From Myxococcales bacterium (lineage in GTDB: Bacteria > Myxococcota_A > Polyangia > Fen-1088), in contig PMZX01000142.1 in assembly GCA_003170035.1 (NCBI GenBank), positions 1 through 16,725 on the forward strand: 16,725 nucleotides of DNA. Reading direction: 5' to 3'. The notes under the pieces are model-generated. The model was not told the DNA's origin. It made no database searches and saw nothing but the letters and a program-made list of their open reading frames with translations. The translations under genes and the position numbers were made by a program. Position 1 is the first letter of the stretch, and each line of letters opens with the position of its first letter. Shown here one piece after another: positions 14,343 through 16,725 of the stretch.

Positions 14343-14813
14343 ATGGCCGAGAGGGCTTCCTGGGACGAGTACTTCATGAACATCGCGCGGGTCGTCTCCT
14401 CGCGCTCAACCTGTCCGCGCAAGTCGGTGGGTGCGGTGATCGTGCGCGACAAGACCATCCTATCGACGGGCTACAACGGGTCCATCCGCGGCATGCCCCA
14501 CTGCACCGAGGTGGGGCACATGATGGAGAACGGCCACTGCGTCGCTACCATCCACGCCGAGAGCAACGCGATCCTCCAGGCGGCGCGCAACGGCGTCAGG
14601 ATCGACGGCGGCACCATCTACGTGACCGCCAGTCCCTGCTGGAACTGCTTCAAGGAGGTTGCTAACTCCGGCATTCGCCGGATCGTCTACGGTGAGTTCT
14701 ATCGCGACGACCGCATCTTCTCGGTCGCTGCCACCCTGCGCATCGACCTGGTTCATCTGGCAGGTCCAGACCCGTCGCTCGACGCATCCGGTTCAGGAAA
14801 ATCCCCGGGCTGA
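14343..14813 (+). CDS. dCMP deaminase (ComEB-type cytidine/deoxycytidylate deaminase)
   Basis: 156 residues. It deaminates dCMP to dUMP, feeding thymidylate synthesis. The N-terminus WDEYFMNIARVVSSRSTCPR (7-26) and VGAVIV...TGYNGSIRGMPHC (29-54) are characteristic of this subfamily. The zinc-binding catalytic site is H71-A72-E73 (HAESNAIL) with P98-C99-x2-C102 (SPCWNCFK); E73 is the proton shuttle. The last ~20 residues are polar and not conserved. The start is ATG 14343, with no good Shine-Dalgarno sequence. It diverges from ileS with a 40-base gap. A riboflavin-type or tRNA adenosine deaminase is less likely because of the WDEYFM and GYNG motifs. Confidence 0.92.
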   Translation: MAERASWDEYFMNIARVVSSRSTCPRKSVGAVIVRDKTILSTGYNGSIRGMPHCTEVGHMMENGHCVATIHAESNAILQAARNGVRIDGGTIYVTASPCWNCFKEVANSGIRRIVYGEFYRDDRIFSVAATLRIDLVHLAGPDPSLDASGSGKSPG

Positions 14814-14872
14814 GACCCGTCGGCATGTCGCTTTCTGCCCACACGTCTGTGAGCCCCGCAACGCTTTTTAGG

Positions 14873-14878
14873 TTGACA
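14873..14878 (+). promoter_or_regulatory. Consensus-like -35 (TTGACA) upstream of the DUF882 gene
   Basis: Perfect TTGACA in the 97-base gap 14814-14910. The best -10-like hexamer, TATAAG at 14902-14907, is 23 bases away, too far for a standard promoter, and lies only 3 bases before the ATG at 14911. The gap also holds a T5 run at 14864-14868 (ACGCTTTTTAGG) without a convincing stem. A promoter here is likely but its exact form is unclear. Confidence 0.3.
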
Positions 14879-14910
14879 GACCACCGAGTCCCGGCAAGCC
14901 TTATAAGAGC

Positions 14911-15636
14911 ATGCCAAGGCCGCCCCTGACAGCCCTGCTCGGATTGAGCCTGGCCTTGGCGCATGCAGGGGCAATGCAGGCAGCGGCCGCAGCCACGCAT
15001 GCAAGCGGCGCGGGAGCCAGCATAGCGTCGCAGGACGGCGGCCAGGTGGCCAAGGTTTGCACGCGGCACGTTCGCCGCGGCAAGCTGCTCGGGCGGGTGG
15101 TGTCCGACAGCGAGCTGCGCACCAGCCCGCTGCCACGGCCGTCAGGCGATATCCGCGTCTACTCGATCAACTACAAAGAGGAACTGAAGACCAACATCTA
15201 CAACCCGGACGGTTCCTACAACGTCGAGGCGGCCAAAGAGATCGCCCATGTGTTTCGCTGCCGGCGCACCGGCGAGGAACACGAAATCGATCCACGCCTG
15301 CTCACCATCCTTTCCCATGTGAACGATCGCTTCGGGGGCCGACCGATTGAGTTGCTTTCGGGCTATCGTTTCCAACGAAAGATGACCAGCAACCATTTTC
15401 ACGGAACCGCGGCCGACATCCGCATTGCAGGTGTGCGCGTGCGCGACCTGCGGACCTTCGTGCACAGCCTGGATTCCGGCGGCATGGGGGTTGGCTTCTA
15501 CCCGCGGGTGAGGTTCATCCATGTGGACGTGCGGCCGGCTCCCAGTTTCCGCTGGATTGACAACTCCCGCTCCAACCCCGATTCCTCGGACAAGCAGCCC
15601 CCGCGCGGCTGGAAACGCAAGAAGCTGGAAAGCTGA
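14911..15636 (+). CDS. Exported DUF882 / YcbK-type M15 peptidase
   Basis: 241 residues. Residues 1-21 form a signal peptide (LTALLGLSLALAHAG), so the protein is periplasmic or surface exposed. The Ala-rich stretch 22-40 is a linker. The C-terminal domain (about 105-218) matches the DUF882/peptidase M15_2 family: IDPRLLTILSHVNDRFG (126-142), IELLSGYRF (146-154), the zinc ligands H162 and D169 in SNHFHGTAADIRI, and H204 in RFIHVDVRP. E. coli YcbK (MepK) is a murein endopeptidase, so a peptidoglycan-cleaving role is inferred. A preceding region DIRVYSINYKEELKTNIYN (80-98) corresponds to the family's N-terminal strands. The tail 219-241 is basic and rich in Pro and Lys. It follows the deaminase gene by 97 bases and precedes the SIMPL gene by 63. 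Confidence 0.85.
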   Translation: MPRPPLTALLGLSLALAHAGAMQAAAAATHASGAGASIASQDGGQVAKVCTRHVRRGKLLGRVVSDSELRTSPLPRPSGDIRVYSINYKEELKTNIYNPDGSYNVEAAKEIAHVFRCRRTGEEHEIDPRLLTILSHVNDRFGGRPIELLSGYRFQRKMTSNHFHGTAADIRIAGVRVRDLRTFVHSLDSGGMGVGFYPRVRFIHVDVRPAPSFRWIDNSRSNPDSSDKQPPRGWKRKKLES

Positions 15637-15687
15637 GCGCGGGCAGACGCCTGAACCGGCGGCCGGCACCGGTCCCGGCTACCGTGA

Positions 15688-15693
15688 TACTAT
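15688..15693 (+). promoter_or_regulatory. -10 hexamer for a leaderless SIMPL transcript
   Basis: TACTAT, then TCCGCC (6 bases), then ATG at 15700, placing the predicted transcription start on the A of the start codon. No -35 consensus and no Shine-Dalgarno sequence. A GC inverted repeat (ACCGG 15655-15659 with CCGGT 15669-15673) lies just upstream and may end the DUF882 transcript. Confidence 0.5.
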
Positions 15694-15699
15694 TCCGCC

Positions 15700-16467
15700 A
15701 TGTTGAACGGAACGGTTGTGACCCGTCCGGGCGGGGGAGGCATGGTGGTGGCCAGCGTGGCTTTTGTGGTGGCCACCGTCATTGCGGCCAACACCTGGGA
15801 GCGAACCAAGACGCGGCCCAAGGGGCGCACCATCGAGGTGACCGGTTCGGCCAAGAAGCGCATCGTGTCCGATCAGATCGAGTGGAGCGCGAGCCTGGAG
15901 ACGCAGAACATGGATCGCACCGTGGCCTACCGCACCCTGGCTGGTCACGTGCACACGGCGCTCGCCTACTTGGCCGAGCAGGGCATCAAGAACGAAGAGG
16001 TCAGGGTGGCCTCGGCCAGTGTTCAGGAAGTGCACCAGACGGAGATCGCCGGCAGCGGTGAGGAACGCGTGCAGCGCGACGTCTTCAAGGGCTACCGCAC
16101 GTCACAGACCATCACCGTGCGCTCGGGCGACGTCACCCGGGTCGAGCGCATCTCGCGCGAGATCACCCAGCTTCTGGAGCGCGGGGTTCCCATCGCCTCG
16201 TCGCACCCGCTGTACTTCTATACCAAGCTGGGCGAGTTGAAGATCGAGATGCTGGCCGCTGCTGCCAAGGACGCTCGCGTGCGCGCCACCAACATGCTGG
16301 AGGGAACCGGGGGCGCGAAACTGGGCAAGCTGCGCTTCGCCGACATGGGCGTGATCAACGTGAATCCGGCCAACTCCACCGAGACGTCCTGGGAAGGCCG
16401 CAACGACACCTCGTCGCTGGACAAGGACATCCTGACCGTCGTGCATGTGACCTTCGATCTCGACTGA
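15700..16467 (+). CDS. Membrane-anchored SIMPL (DUF541) domain protein
   Basis: 255 residues. A single hydrophobic segment at about 14-31 (MVVASVAFVVATVIAAN) anchors or exports the protein. The rest, about 43-255, is a SIMPL/DUF541 domain as in E. coli YggE: it opens with the family strand RTIEVTGSAKKRIVSDQIEW, then a helix NMDRTVAYRTLAGHVHTALAYLAEQGI, strand EEVRVASASVQEV, YRTSQTITVRSGDV, and helix ELKIEMLAAAAKDARVRATNMLE followed by GAKLGKLRFADMGVINV. It ends with the strand LTVVHVTFDLD. YggE-like proteins are linked to oxidative-stress tolerance, but their biochemical role is unknown. The start at 15700 is favoured by the -10 box six bases upstream; a later internal ATG at M15 would truncate little but loses that match. 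Confidence 0.85.
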   Translation: MLNGTVVTRPGGGGMVVASVAFVVATVIAANTWERTKTRPKGRTIEVTGSAKKRIVSDQIEWSASLETQNMDRTVAYRTLAGHVHTALAYLAEQGIKNEEVRVASASVQEVHQTEIAGSGEERVQRDVFKGYRTSQTITVRSGDVTRVERISREITQLLERGVPIASSHPLYFYTKLGELKIEMLAAAAKDARVRATNMLEGTGGAKLGKLRFADMGVINVNPANSTETSWEGRNDTSSLDKDILTVVHVTFDLD

Positions 16468-16498
16468 GAAGACCGCCTTACTTGATCTTGTGCCTGCA

Positions 16499-16516
16499 GT
16501 CCCCTAACTTGGGGAC
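16499..16516 (+). other. Perfect hairpin 1 upstream of the gyrA/parC-like gene
   Basis: GTCCCC (16499-16504), loop TAACTT, GGGGAC (16511-16516): a perfect 6-bp stem. It lies 31 bases after the SIMPL stop. There is no T-tract, so it may be a weak terminator for SIMPL or a structured leader or operator for the next gene. Confidence 0.5.
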
Positions 16517-16520
16517 CCAA

Positions 16521-16536
16521 GGCGTCCTGCGACGCC
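16521..16536 (+). other. Perfect hairpin 2 upstream of the gyrA/parC-like gene
   Basis: GGCGTC (16521-16526), loop CTGC, GACGCC (16531-16536): a perfect 6-bp stem with a tetraloop, 4 bases after hairpin 1 and 12 bases before the ATG at 16549. Its position is where a Shine-Dalgarno site would begin. Confidence 0.5.
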
Positions 16537-16548
16537 AGTAGTAGCTTC

Positions 16549-16725
16549 ATGTCCCCGCGACAACTCGATCTTCTCGACGAAAACGGTGCCAGGCCCGTCC
16601 TGCCGCCGGCCAAGGGCAAGGGCGGGGGCGGACGGGGCCGGGGCAAGGGTGGCAGCGACGAGCCACCGCCGCCCGCTGACGCCAACCTGGCCGACGAGGC
16701 GCAACGCCGCTATCTCAACTACGCG
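16549..16725 (+). CDS. Type IIA DNA topoisomerase subunit A (GyrA or ParC), N-terminal 59 residues
   Basis: The frame runs open to the window edge. It begins SPRQLDLLDENGARPVLPP, then a Gly/Arg/Lys-rich stretch (GKGKGGGGRGRGKGG pattern, about 22-38), a Pro run, and NLADEAQRRYLNYA (46-59). The last segment matches the start of the GyrA/ParC core, which continues with SVI...RALPDVRDGLKPV in the family. These subunits cut and rejoin DNA with a catalytic Tyr that lies beyond this window. The YLNYA form and the long basic N-terminus favour a deltaproteobacterial ParC-like protein slightly, but GyrA cannot be excluded. There is no Shine-Dalgarno sequence before the ATG, and no other start codon is seen close upstream in this frame. 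The call rests on about 14 residues. Confidence 0.6.
   Translation, partial: MSPRQLDLLDENGARPVLPPAKGKGGGGRGRGKGGSDEPPPPADANLADEAQRRYLNYA

Noticed and set aside
12677..14665. Plus-strand open frame of 662 codons opposite ileS
   Set aside because: It is the antisense shadow of the conserved ileS frame, runs on into the dCMP deaminase gene, has shadow-like composition (rich in Gly, His, Gln and Arg) and shows no family motif.
1..16725. CRISPR arrays, tRNA or rRNA genes, transposases, toxin-antitoxin or defence genes
   Set aside because: Reading both strands I found no spaced repeats, cloverleaf-like sequence, terminal inverted repeats or relevant protein motifs.

Overview
The window is high-GC bacterial chromosome with dense coding. 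Gene content fits a deltaproteobacterium, most likely of the Myxococcota. The signs are a PilA-like pilin C-terminus ending NELE, a TPR-AIM24 fusion, Lgt proteins of the GCCYGK type and a myxobacterial-style cysteine-rich insert. This placement is inference, because there is no rRNA or tRNA here. I see no phage, IS element, CRISPR array or obvious defence system.

Left part (1-4896). The C-terminal end of a pilin-like gene is followed by a strong intrinsic terminator. nadB (L-aspartate oxidase, NAD synthesis) lies on the minus strand. Divergent from it is a plus-strand unit: an exported lytic transglycosylase with two copies of a short DUF4124-like motif, a cytosolic TPR-AIM24 protein, and pgsA (phosphatidylglycerophosphate synthase). 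pgsA starts inside the preceding gene, with a 95-base overlap.

Middle (4955-14302), all minus strand. Reading in the direction of transcription the order is ileS, lspA, lgt1, lgt2, a large YfhO-family membrane protein, and then a separate TMTC-like membrane protein with C-terminal TPRs. The first five form a tight operon with junctions ATGA, a 5-base gap, GTGA and GTGGTGA. lgt1 and lgt2 are diverged tandem paralogues of prolipoprotein diacylglyceryl transferase. Lgt substrates are phosphatidylglycerol, whose precursor PgsA makes, and prolipoprotein, which LspA cleaves next. The window therefore holds most of the lipoprotein maturation pathway and its lipid supply. Coupling of a YfhO-type (GT-C-like) protein to this operon suggests, but does not prove, a lipoprotein- or lipid-linked glycosylation step.

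Right part (14343-16725), all plus strand: a dCMP deaminase divergent from ileS, a DUF882/YcbK-type M15 peptidoglycan peptidase, a membrane-anchored SIMPL (DUF541) protein, and the first 59 codons of a type IIA topoisomerase A subunit (gyrA or parC). Two tandem perfect hairpins precede that last gene.

A recurring feature is that genes at the head of transcription units lack a Shine-Dalgarno sequence, and several have a -10-like hexamer only 6-10 bases before the start codon. The clearest are the TMTC-like gene (TATAAT-N7-ATG) and the SIMPL gene (TACTAT-N6-ATG). By contrast, lspA and lgt2, inside the operon, have GGAG-type sites at 5-base spacing. This suggests leaderless or very short-leader initiation here. 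Nothing in the window is clearly a wholly new system. The most unusual parts are the double-lgt/yfhO operon and the cysteine-rich insert in the first Lgt.
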